A DNA stretch of 64,000 nt from Galaxea fascicularis (taxonomy: Eukaryota > Cnidaria > Anthozoa > Scleractinia > Euphylliidae). Under the pieces are notes generated by a model. That model saw nothing but the letters and a program-made list of their open reading frames with translations. It did no database searches and was not told the origin of the DNA. The DNA lies in the NCBI GenBank assembly GCA_948470475.1, contig OX419342.1, positions 7,961,335 through 8,025,334 of the forward strand, given 5' to 3'. Of the stretch, positions 38,601 to 43,243 are shown in pieces (the stretch's first letter is position 1; every line of letters begins with the position of its first letter). Made by a program: the position numbers and the translations under genes.

Positions 38601-38710
38601 TAAGAATGGAGGCAGAATTCACTAAGTCTATTGGTAGGAAGCACTCCATAGCGATACTTGGCTCAACGCAGACAAAATTTAACTGTGAAGAGCAAAGCGA
38701 GGTGGTGTAA
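17380..38710 (+). CDS. Voltage-gated sodium channel alpha subunit, Nav2-like (23 coding exons; gene-level entry)
   Basis: A plasma-membrane pore-forming channel of four repeats, each with six membrane helices. Exons: 17380-17699, 18647-18762, 19500-19589, 20254-20382, 20724-20815, 21256-21450, 23739-23796, 24400-24544, 25858-25995, 26353-26775, 27366-27539, 28153-28497, 29018-29294, 30043-30266, 30773-30946, 31346-31456, 32548-32817, 33849-33902, 34462-34599, 34881-34994, 36109-36247, 37076-37207, 37791-38710. All phases join without a stop, giving about 1,577 residues from Met at 17,424. S4 helices show Arg repeats. Pore residues are D (TMDYWE), E (CGEWTE), E (ATFEGW) and S (TGSGWN), instead of the bilaterian Nav1 D-E-K-A. 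The short III-IV linker has MLL where IFM is usual. The I-II linker is short. The C-terminus has the EF-hand-like region but no IQ motif. The true start may lie in an upstream exon not identified. A calcium channel is excluded by the short III-IV linker and sodium-channel-like pore and C-terminus. Confidence 0.93.
18332..18532. mobile_element. MITE, 201 bp, in sodium channel intron 1
   Basis: Inverted arms of about 50 bp begin AATAGACCTTTTTAGCTTGT at 18,332. The complement ends at 18,532, with few mismatches (ATGTAGACCATGTGAT against ATCACGTGGTCTACAAT). A 100-bp AT-rich spacer lies between. No clear target duplication. Confidence 0.65.
18647..18762 (+). CDS. Sodium channel exon 2 (N-terminus to just before DI-S1)
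   Basis: The exon encodes ...[29 protein letters not shown], matching the IFRFSA...LTPFNPIR region. The acceptor is GTCAG at 18,642-18,646. The donor is GTATCCTTT, a perfect U12-type site. It is too short to stand out as an ORF; it was identified by family match and phase. Confidence 0.8.
19071..19290 (+). mobile_element. tRNA-derived SINE (type 1), inside a U12 intron
   Basis: The head GGGTTGGCGCAGTAGTGAG carries an A-box-like motif, followed by a B box GGGTTCGATTCCC at 19,117-19,129. A 150-bp body ends in AATAAAGTTATTA. Pol III promoter architecture without a foldable functional tRNA indicates a SINE. Confidence 0.65.
19345..19434. repeat. Hairpin repeat, about 90 bp
   Basis: GTAGTTGCCCAGATAC (19,365-19,380) pairs with GTATCTAGGCAACTGC (19,398-19,413) across a short loop, and the flanking GTTAGGGGAGG and CCTCCCTTAAC also pair. 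A short foldback MITE or structured intronic repeat. Confidence 0.5.
19500..19589 (+). CDS. Sodium channel exon 3 (DI-S1)
   Basis: The exon encodes [19 protein letters not shown] and then [11 protein letters not shown], matching the Nav DI-S1 helix and NPPDW loop. The split codon with exon 2 yields His, as in the conserved ILVHS. The acceptor CAG is preceded by a U12-like branch site. The donor is GTAACT. Confidence 0.85.
19818..19886. repeat. Tetranucleotide microsatellites (ACGC)n and (ATTC)n
   Basis: Adjacent runs of CACGCACG-type and ATTCATTC-type units in sodium channel intron 3. Confidence 0.85.
20254..20382 (+). CDS. Sodium channel exon 4 (DI-S2 to S3)
   Basis: The exon encodes [20 protein letters not shown] and then [16 protein letters not shown]. 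The phrase [10 protein letters not shown] is near-invariant in Nav domain I. It is bounded by CAG and a GTAACT donor. Confidence 0.93.
20634..20683. repeat. (GAT)n microsatellite in intron 4
   Basis: Imperfect GAT/GAC triplets 40 bp upstream of exon 5. Asp-rich or Met-rich translations of this tract are artefacts. Confidence 0.9.
20724..20815 (+). CDS. Sodium channel exon 5 (DI-S4)
   Basis: The exon encodes [20 protein letters not shown] and then [10 protein letters not shown], with four Arg at three-residue spacing. The acceptor is TATAG and the donor GTAAGC. Confidence 0.93.
21256..21450 (+). CDS. Sodium channel exon 6 (DI S4-S5, S5, pore turret)
   Basis: The exon encodes [19 protein letters not shown], then an S5 helix ending [16 protein letters not shown], a Nav hallmark. 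Its donor GTAAGG is formed across the junction with an inserted transposon whose TAA target duplication starts at 21,452. Confidence 0.93.
21884..22078 (+). repeat. Copy of the repeat family also found at 49.4 and 51.0 kb
   Basis: Sequence from CAAAATTAGAGACGTTTGTA through GAATTTCGGAATGGCCAAT matches, at about 90% or better by eye, the minus strand of 49,419-49,613. Its last 100 bp also match 50,993-51,092 (+). This copy has no insertion at the 9-mer CAAAATTAG. Confidence 0.8.
22754..22931. mobile_element. 178-bp palindromic MITE, family M178 copy 1
   Basis: Near-perfect arms of about 60 bp begin AATAGGCCATTTCCGAGTTC and end with the complement. A small AT-rich loop separates them. Only 3 differences from the copy at 54,032-54,209 by eye. 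Confidence 0.85.
23415..23617 (-). mobile_element. tRNA-derived SINE (type 2)
   Basis: On the minus strand the head reads GGCTTCCTAGCTCAGTTGG with an A box, and GGGTTTAAACCC as the B box. The body GTCCTGAGTTTTTTTTT leads into GGCTTCTTTACGCACTTGC. The same head and body occur at 35.8-36.0 kb. The anticodon-arm pairing is poor, so this is a SINE, not a tRNA gene. Confidence 0.7.
23739..23796 (+). CDS. Sodium channel exon 7 (DI pore turret)
   Basis: The 58-bp exon encodes [25 protein letters not shown] is conserved in Nav domain I turrets. The acceptor is TTCAG and the donor GTAAGT. Confidence 0.88.
24400..24544 (+). CDS. Sodium channel exon 8 (DI pore loop, filter Asp)
   Basis: The exon encodes GSCPANYTC and then [13 protein letters not shown]. 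The Asp in MDYWE is the first selectivity-filter residue (about residue 359). The acceptor is GGAAG at 24,395-24,399; using the later CCAG would break the frame. The donor is GTACGA. Confidence 0.9.
24707..25210. mobile_element. 498-bp PIF/Harbinger-like MITE with TAA duplication
   Basis: TIRs GGCCAAGTAAAAAAAATG-TTTCTCGTCC (24,710) and GGACGAGAAACATTTTTTTT-TTACTTGGCC (ending 25,207) are near-identical over about 28 bp. TAA flanks at 24,707-24,709 and 25,208-25,210. Sits in sodium channel intron 8. Confidence 0.75.
25524..25803. mobile_element. MITE of about 280 bp ending 54 bp before exon 9
   Basis: The left end AGCAGTTTTCAATTGAGTG is an imperfect complement of the right end CAACTGGAAACCATTCT. 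GTAAAACCAAAAACAAAGCA near the left pairs loosely with GTTTTGTTTTGCTTCTC in the interior. I recognise it as a common anthozoan-type repeat; boundaries are approximate. Confidence 0.5.
25858..25995 (+). CDS. Sodium channel exon 9 (DI-S6)
   Basis: The exon encodes [19 protein letters not shown] and then [20 protein letters not shown], the classical DI-S6 with NLVLAVV. It is bounded by CCAG and a GTAAGC donor. Confidence 0.93.
26217..26323. repeat. (CAT)n microsatellite just before exon 10
   Basis: Imperfect CAT/CAG/CGT triplets about 30 bp upstream of the exon 10 acceptor. Ile- and Met-rich open frames through it are artefacts. Confidence 0.9.
26353..26775 (+). CDS. Sodium channel exon 10 (I-II linker and DII-S1)
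   Basis: The whole remaining I-II linker (about 105 residues, Lys/Arg-rich, with a [18 protein letters not shown] segment) leads into DII-S1 ([20 protein letters not shown]). The linker is much shorter than in vertebrate channels and lacks an obvious ankyrin or long phosphorylation region. Confidence 0.9.
26820..27020. mobile_element. Possible MITE with AGCCTG termini
   Basis: The left end AGCCTGCATGCCCCAGGC and the right end CGCCTGGAACAGGCT are short imperfect inverted repeats around a GC-rich interior unlike the surrounding intron. No target duplication is clear. Confidence 0.35.
27366..27539 (+). CDS. Sodium channel exon 11 (DII-S2 to S4 start)
   Basis: The exon encodes [19 protein letters not shown] and then [15 protein letters not shown] and FRSLRL. 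The acceptor is TGTAG and the donor GTAATT. Phase 0 on both sides. Confidence 0.92.
27941..28106. mobile_element. Diverged MITE of the M178 family (copy 3, 166 bp)
   Basis: Starts AATAGGCTGTTTCCGAATTA and ends with AATTCAGAAATGGCCTATT. Arms pair through GAGGCCTGAGGTAAT. The terminal 20 bp match the 178-bp copies, but the inner arm (ACCTCAGGCCTC) differs. It ends 46 bp before exon 12. Confidence 0.65.
28153..28497 (+). CDS. Sodium channel exon 12 (DII S4 to S6 start, filter Glu)
   Basis: The exon encodes [14 protein letters not shown]5, and the pore loop [15 protein letters not shown]. The Glu in GEWTE is the second filter residue (about residue 697). It is bounded by CCAG and a GTGAGT donor. 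A MITE ends 46 bp upstream. Confidence 0.94.
28816..28833 (+). repeat. G18 homopolymer
   Basis: Eighteen consecutive G in intron 12; a potential G-quadruplex and a likely assembly weak point. Confidence 0.9.
29018..29294 (+). CDS. Sodium channel exon 13 (DII-S6 end and II-III linker)
   Basis: The exon encodes [20 protein letters not shown] and an acidic then Lys-rich linker. [12 protein letters not shown] is a Nav DII-S6 hallmark. The acceptor is CACAG and the donor GTAAGT. Confidence 0.93.
30043..30266 (+). CDS. Sodium channel exon 14 (II-III linker and DIII-S1)
   Basis: The exon encodes a linker ending [20 protein letters not shown] and then DIII-S1 ([15 protein letters not shown]). The acceptor is TTCAG and the donor GTAAGA. 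Confidence 0.9.
30389..30660 (+). mobile_element. tRNA-derived SINE (type 3)
   Basis: The head GACCGGTTGGCTCAGTTCG carries an A box, and the B box GGGATCAAACCCC lies near 30,442. The acceptor-stem-like end is GGCCGGACC. A body with GTAAATAGTTAGACCCCC follows. Sits in intron 14, directly after exon 14. Confidence 0.65.
30773..30946 (+). CDS. Sodium channel exon 15 (DIII-S2 to S3)
   Basis: The exon encodes [19 protein letters not shown] and then [13 protein letters not shown] and [16 protein letters not shown] is a conserved DIII S1-S2 motif. It is bounded by CTAG and a GTGAGT donor. Confidence 0.92.
31346..31456 (+). CDS. Sodium channel exon 16 (DIII-S4)
   Basis: The exon encodes [20 protein letters not shown], the near-invariant DIII-S4 with six Arg residues. 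The acceptor is CACAG and the donor GTATGG. Confidence 0.95.
31540..32041. mobile_element. TIR element of about 500 bp in intron 16
   Basis: The left end GTCAATGGTTTCCCCC and the following GATCGGGCATACCC-CGGGGTTTG are complementary to the right end (CAAACCCCGTGGGTATGCCCGATC ... GGAAGCCATTGAC). Arms of about 60 bp with one variable G-rich tract. Confidence 0.65.
32548..32817 (+). CDS. Sodium channel exon 17 (DIII S4-S5, S5, turret)
   Basis: The exon encodes [20 protein letters not shown], the S5 helix ending [10 protein letters not shown], and the turret up to [12 protein letters not shown]. It is bounded by TTCAG and a GTGAGT donor. Confidence 0.94.
33080..33285 (+). mobile_element. Retroposon 3' end with (ATT)n tail (candidate)
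   Basis: A body containing GGGTGTCCCCAATTAGTATT ends AATAAAGTTG-TTTTATTATTATTG. This fits a non-LTR retroposon 3' end with a short microsatellite tail. The 5' extent and family are uncertain. Confidence 0.4.
33849..33902 (+). CDS. Sodium channel micro-exon 18 (DIII pore loop, filter Glu)
   Basis: The 54-bp exon encodes [18 protein letters not shown]. In bilaterian Nav1 channels the third filter residue is Lys (ATFKGW); here it is Glu (about residue 1,083). The acceptor is CTTAG and the donor GTACGA. Confidence 0.94.
34291..34412. mobile_element. 122-bp hairpin MITE, 49 bp before exon 19
   Basis: TTAGCCTGCTTGCAGGCGGTA at 34,291 pairs with TACCGCCTGCAAGCAGGCTAA ending 34,412. TTTGTATACGCGCGAGA also pairs with TCTCGCGCGTATACAAA. 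The terminus is itself palindromic (GCCTGCTTGCAGGC). Confidence 0.75.
34462..34599 (+). CDS. Sodium channel exon 19 (DIII-S6)
   Basis: The exon encodes [20 protein letters not shown] and then [18 protein letters not shown]. It is bounded by ACAG and a GTATGT donor. A 122-bp hairpin element ends about 50 bp upstream of the acceptor. Confidence 0.94.
34881..34994 (+). CDS. Sodium channel exon 20 (III-IV linker, inactivation gate)
   Basis: The exon encodes [20 protein letters not shown] and then a Lys-rich linker. MLL aligns with the IFM triad (IFMTEEQKKY) of fast-inactivating channels. It is bounded by ACAG and a GTAAAC donor, and a mariner-like MITE begins 8 bp after the exon. Confidence 0.93.
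35001..35287. mobile_element. 283-bp mariner/pogo-like MITE adjacent to exon 20 donor
   Basis: TIRs CAGTGCAGGTCATAACTC-TTGGGACAC (35,003) and the near-complement ending CCTGCATTG at 35,285. TA flanks at 35,001-35,002 and 35,286-35,287. A second internal pair (CACAATGTTGAG / CTCAACATTG) with C/G-rich tracts makes a double-stem foldback. The exon 20 donor is only 6 bp upstream. Confidence 0.7.
35640..35990 (+). mobile_element. tRNA-derived SINE (type 2), with a second tail upstream
   Basis: A head GGCTTCATACCTTAGTTGG at about 35,833, a B box GGGTTCAAACCCC near 35,883, then GTCCTGAATTTTTTTCAG and an ACTCTGAGGATCATTCTTC body. A similar body (GCGAGGATCATTCATTAC) also precedes the head at 35,656-35,720, as in a SINE dimer or two nearby insertions. 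Related to 23,415-23,617 on the other strand. Confidence 0.65.
36109..36247 (+). CDS. Sodium channel exon 21 (DIV-S1)
   Basis: The exon encodes [20 protein letters not shown] and then S1 and [13 protein letters not shown]. The acceptor is AAAG. It ends at a perfect U12 AT-AC donor, ATATCCTTT; reading on gives a stop within a few codons. Joining to 37,076 restores the Nav alignment length. Confidence 0.88.
36248..37075 (+). other. U12-type AT-AC intron, sodium channel intron 21 (DIV S1/S2)
   Basis: The intron begins ATATCCTTT, the exact U12 AT-subtype consensus, and ends CAC. A branch site ATGCTTGAC at 37,057-37,065 matches TTCCTTRAY at 7 of 9, with the branch A 11 nt before the 3' end, the usual spacing. 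A second candidate, TTCCTTCAC at 37,046-37,054, matches 8 of 9 at 22 nt. Joining 36,247 to 37,076 keeps phase and gives a protein one residue from the vertebrate Nav length here. No GT-AG alternative works. Confidence 0.82.
37076..37207 (+). CDS. Sodium channel exon 22 (DIV-S2 to S3)
   Basis: The exon encodes [19 protein letters not shown] and then [20 protein letters not shown]. The acceptor dinucleotide is AC (CAC at 37,073-37,075), not AG; no AG lies between 37,009 and this point. The donor is GTAATG. Confidence 0.87.
37640..37720. repeat. Short tandem repeat of GACGGGGTACCC-type units
   Basis: Three or four imperfect 12-15-bp units (GACGGGGTACCC, CGACGGGGTTACCC) about 70 bp before the last exon. 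Confidence 0.7.
37791..38710 (+). CDS. Sodium channel terminal exon 23 (DIV S3-S6 and C-terminus)
   Basis: The exon encodes DIV-S4 ([20 protein letters not shown]), S5 ([20 protein letters not shown]), the pore loop [13 protein letters not shown] with Ser at the fourth filter position, S6 ([14 protein letters not shown]) and the EF-hand-like region starting near [11 protein letters not shown]. It stops at TAA 38,708-38,710, before any IQ motif. Confidence 0.96.
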
Positions 38711-38739
38711 GAAGAGAAAATAGGTGATACGTTAGAATG

Positions 38740-38745
38740 AATAAA
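38740..38745 (+). terminator. Candidate polyadenylation signal of the sodium channel gene
   Basis: AATAAA lies 30 nt after the stop codon. Another AATAAA is at 39,314-39,319. Which one is used cannot be told from the sequence. Confidence 0.35.
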
Positions 38746-41493
38746 GTAAAATTGCTGTCTATGGCCAGACTTGAGCGATAGTGCACAAGAGCAGGTCACC
38801 TGAATGAAACTTCGAAAGATCTTTAAGAACTTTGAAGAAAGCCACGACTGGGAGTCAGAGTGTTCTATGAGTGAGGGGTGAACAAATGACCAGAGCGATT
38901 TAAAGATATCCATTGAAATACGGACTTTAAAGATTTTTCTCAAATCCGTGATTTAAAGGGAACAAGAGTTTAATCCGACGCTTCAGCATAAATCGGAAAC
39001 CATAATACATCTTGTTCAGACTGTACTTTAAATAGATATTGAAAATTTGTCATATGCATGATTGCTCAAGAATATTGGCGTTAGTTTGGGATTGCTCTAG
39101 CAGAACGCTATTTCCGATTTATGGCGTCAATAAGAGTTTGAACATCTTAAAACCAAGGGGACGTCTATCTGCAAATTGTTCCACGTGCTAAAGTTTTGAA
39201 ATGTAATTGAAATCATCATTCATAAAACCTCTATAATGACGCGAGAATACTAAAAAAAACTTTAAAACGTTTATTTATCGCTGTATATGTTCACGTTTAA
39301 TGATAAAACCTCAAATAAATTGCAAGAAGTTCTCTTTACTGTGCAATCCCTTCCGTTTGCCTGCATGAATACAGCCTCTGTAGGAAGCGTTTCCGAGGTC
39401 GTTAACGCTCGAAAGCTGATTTCTGAATTTTGGATTCGCGGGAAATGAGGCGAGAGAGAAACAAAGACGTGAGGGGGGAGGGGAGGGGACGAGGGACTCC
39501 CTCGCTTCTTCAATTTGTTTTGCTCTCGCCTTCACGGAAACCCCTGCTACGCATGCTAAAATGCATACGACTGGCGTCTCTCAGCTTTCGTCAACTGCTC
39601 CTGTGCTTAGCAGACGTGTAACGCTAAAAAAAACCCAAAAGCTAATTTCTTAAAGTTATACAAAATGTTTACGGGGAAAATACCAAAACGGCATCATTAG
39701 CGTAAACTGCTTGCTGCACTTCGTTGTTAATTATTATACTGAAAATATCCGCCTCTTCCTTAACGTTTCCCCCGACCATGTCAATGTGTGTGTTAGTACA
39801 GCTTCTATCCACTCCGGAATAATATTATTACAATTGATATCTGTGTGGTGTACGGCCTCACCTCAATCCCCTGAACGTGTAGATCCGTTCAGCACCTCCG
39901 GTGTGTGGCATACCTCCGTGGACATCTGCGAAAAACAAGGCCATGTGCACACTTTTTTTATAAGAATCAACTCAGGCTGAGATCATTACCCAAAAAATCT
40001 AAGAACAAGCCCAGGAGCCGGATTCACGAAGCCCTCTTAAGTTAAGATGTCTCTTAAGTATTGTTTTCTCTCTGTTTTGATATCACAGAAAACAATACTT
40101 TACCTTAATCTGGCCCCGGGCTGACGTTTTGATCAGACAAATTCGTTCAGGTAACACTTGAACTACATGTAAAACAATGTCCCACTTTTCGCTCACAAAT
40201 GGATCAATTTGGTAAAAAAAAAAAACTACCGTTACAAGATGGAAAACAATAACAACAATATAAAGCTGAAGTCGCCAAAAAATTAAGAACTGAGTTGTAA
40301 CGTTGTAGCTTGGTACAGCAATAAACAGGTCTTATTATAAACGATACTTTTAATCCCTAAGTCGGTTCACTGAAGACTTCTGCACAAGATCGCGAGCACA
40401 TGTCAAATCTGGCATCCTATTGGACAACAATCACGTGACGTTACATGAACCTCAGTCGAATTTGACAGGTTCTTATAAAAAAAAAAGCGATTAGCCTTGG
40501 AGTCTCTATATTCGCTCGTAACTGGCGCCCATGAAACTACCAGCTCGCGGCTCGTTTGAACCAGGCCTAAGTGTAATCTTACTCAATTGTAATAGATCGG
40601 CGCCACTATTTTTAAATCCATGCAGCAGCCACCTTGGATTAGGTTAACAGTGATGAGTTGGGGCAAAGGAAAAATTGCCAAGGTAGAAATATTGGAGAGT
40701 GGAAGGGAGAGAAGAGCAAAAATTTGTTTCTTCACCTCCCATTCCCTGCTCACTCACCATCCAGCCTCTCTCACTCATCACAACTCTCCACATTTTTGGA
40801 ATGTTCAACAAAATTGTCTGCACTGCAGGCTACAGCACTTGTAAATTACTTTGGATGTTGAGATTTCTGATATTTTATTTGCAGGCATCTAATTTTCAAA
40901 CCCATTTTATCCCATTTCGGATCGATTTCAGACAAAAATTTCTGACAGTTGTGAACAATAATACAGCTGCAGTATAGTCAATTTACACCTCCAAAACATG
41001 CAGGAATTACAGTAGACTGAAACAACACTTTGAAGGGATATCTTCACTGCACCCTCAATTAATAAACACATTTTCAATTCTATCAAGCCATTGTAAACAT
41101 ATCTCAAGCAGTGTCTCTTCTAAATATCTAAGATGCCTAAAATTTTGGACATGCCCAAAACTTTTCAAATTTTCAGTGACCTTTTCTATTTGAAATTAAA
41201 ATCGTCCAAAGTTTTTGCAAATACAGTTACAGTAGACAAAGTGCAGCATTTTTATTCAAAGAGTACATTATGTAGTACTATTTAACATACCAATATTCTG
41301 CATACTCCCTTCATCAGACTCGTTGATCCGTTTAATAGTTTCAGTTTTTATAACTTTTATTCCTGTTGAAATGAAAACTTAAAATTAAGTAGGGTGGAAA
41401 TACATGTACAAACTATTTTAATTAAGAGATTGGGCTGGCTAAACGTACATGTATATAATGTGTTGCTTTCAATGACCAATTTACTATGCACAG

Positions 41494-41617
41494 TGACCAA
41501 GAGGTTGCACTTGAAATCACTGCAAGTGAATTGATTCAGTGGAAGTGTGGAGGAATTGGACCAGTGCCAAAAAATCAATTGACTACATCAACTGCCATTG
41601 TTCTACAATCCTTGGAA
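41494..41617 (+). CDS. Possible orphan coding exon (unidentified)
   Basis: Bounded by TATGCACAG and GAAGTAAGT, it encodes DQEVALEITASELIQWKCGG and then IGPVPKNQLTTSTAIVLQSLE. The composition looks like protein, unlike the AT-rich surroundings, and an in-frame ATG (41,486) sits just before the acceptor. I do not recognise the family and found no partner exons. It might be a first exon of the following gene, a lone exon of another gene, or chance. Confidence 0.3.
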
Positions 41618-42576
41618 GTAAGTATGTCACTCTACTTGCAGTATACTCTACATATATATACCTATCGCCGTTACACAAAAAATCATTTACACATTGCTAA
41701 AAATAATTAACATACCTGTAGGGAAACCTACAAAAGTCAAGCCATATTTGGTCGAAGCAGCAAGTAAACTTGAGCGAGGTTTGGGTAGATTTGTTGGTGA
41801 TTCCAACATTCGTATTTCTCTCATTTGCTTGAAGTTAAAATTAGGTCAAATGTGAATGTAAAATTAGTTTGGGTAATCAAATGGTGATAAGTGAAATGAG
41901 GTAACAATTTCAAGACTCATTTGCCAGTCAATACACCAATTTGTAGGAAACACATTTTTGCATTTTCCTCCAAAATTATATCTGTCTCTCCCATAAACTA
42001 TGAAGTTTCTTGTTTTATTCTGTCGCTGGCGCGCTCACTGCTGGTGCATGCGGCTAACATGTACAGGAAAGGGAAACACATTGATTTTAAATAATACCTT
42101 CACATCCCCCACTGGAGGAGTTTCTTCATCTTCACTATCCGCAATTTTTACGACAGTTATCGCTTAATTCTAGTCCATTCTGGAAAGTTAAAGTGAAAGT
42201 AACTTTAGACTTCCACATGACTCAGTCAGTCCGCCATTTTCCCCGTCCCGCAAGGGATCATGACAAGCTTTGAAAAGGACTAGGGACGAGGAAGCAATGT
42301 TTGCGAGAGGAACGCCTGGTTGAAATTATTATTACCGGGTGTTGTTTGGGTTGACATTGCAAAAAAAATAACTTCTTGCTGTTACGCAATGCTTTGCAGT
42401 TTAATTTTAGATTTTGCACGGTCATGCGAGGATTTTACCAGTGCAATATGCCCTAAGAACGGTGGTCTACAAGTTAAGGAGTAAGTGCCGGCCGGCGCAT
42501 CTAATTTCGTATCCGCTGATTTCAATGCATGTGCATTGTTGTCGACTGATAATTATATATCGAAGTGTCAAGCATT

Positions 42577-43243
42577 ATGGCGAGTGGTTCGGAAACAGCC
42601 GCTAAATTTGCTGAATTGAAGAAAGATGTCTTTGACATTTTAAGCACCTGTGAAGGACACCGTTTAGATCTTGGCAGCTTTAAAGAGGAGTACAAAAAAA
42701 GGTTCAGGAAGAAGTTTGATACACAATATAAGATTTTCAAGAAAGGATGGAAGTTCAAAAACCTCATGGCGGAATTGGGTGATGTCATTGATTTGGAAGA
42801 ATCGGAACACCACAAATCTGTTGTGGTAATGAAACTGAAAGAACCGTATTCGGCAAGCCCCGACTCGAAGAATAACCTGACCTTACCAGACAAGTTGGAA
42901 GCTAGCGCTGGGTTTCAACAGGTCAACTTAGATTCCCTAGCAAGATCACCATTGGCACAAGCCACAGACAAGGAATCCAAAACCGCCACTCTCGCAAATA
43001 TGAGCTCTCCAAATAAGGACTCATCAAATCTTAGTGGTCGCACATTCCTGAAAGCACAAAGGCGTCTGAAAAAGACAAGTACCGAATCGAAAGAAAAAGA
43101 TCATGAACCAACTGGAGATAATGTGGCAGCATTGATTAGCCCTCCGGCGTCATCATCACCTGAACGTTCCGCCATGTTTTTGAGTGCACCTTATCTAGGC
43201 CTGCCACTGTCACCACCACCAGTTTCTAGACTAGAAGCTTCAG
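42577..43243 (+). CDS. LOTUS/NOV-like gene exon 1 (start codon, LOTUS domain)
   Basis: ATG at 42,577 in CATTATGG context begins MASGSETAAKFAELKKDVFD. An upstream in-frame GTG is not needed. The pattern ...FKEEYKKRFRKKF...GWKFKNLMAEL-GDVIDL... follows LOTUS hydrophobic spacing. A Ser/Pro-rich tail follows. The donor is CAG|GTATTT, phase 1. Confidence 0.85.

Larger units (their letters stand above)
38711..42576. other. Intergenic region between the two large genes
   Basis: Holds the presumed 3' UTR of the channel gene, a small inverted pair (ATAAATCGGAAA at 38,989 and TTTCCGATTTATG near 39,112), a hairpin near 40,055-40,102 (AAGTATTGTTTTCT / AGAAAACAATACTT), a 56-bp stretch shared with sodium channel intron 8, and one possible orphan exon. 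The region 42,200-42,570 is the likely 5' flank of the next gene; it has TGACTCAG at about 42,219 and CGCCATTTT. Confidence 0.5.
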
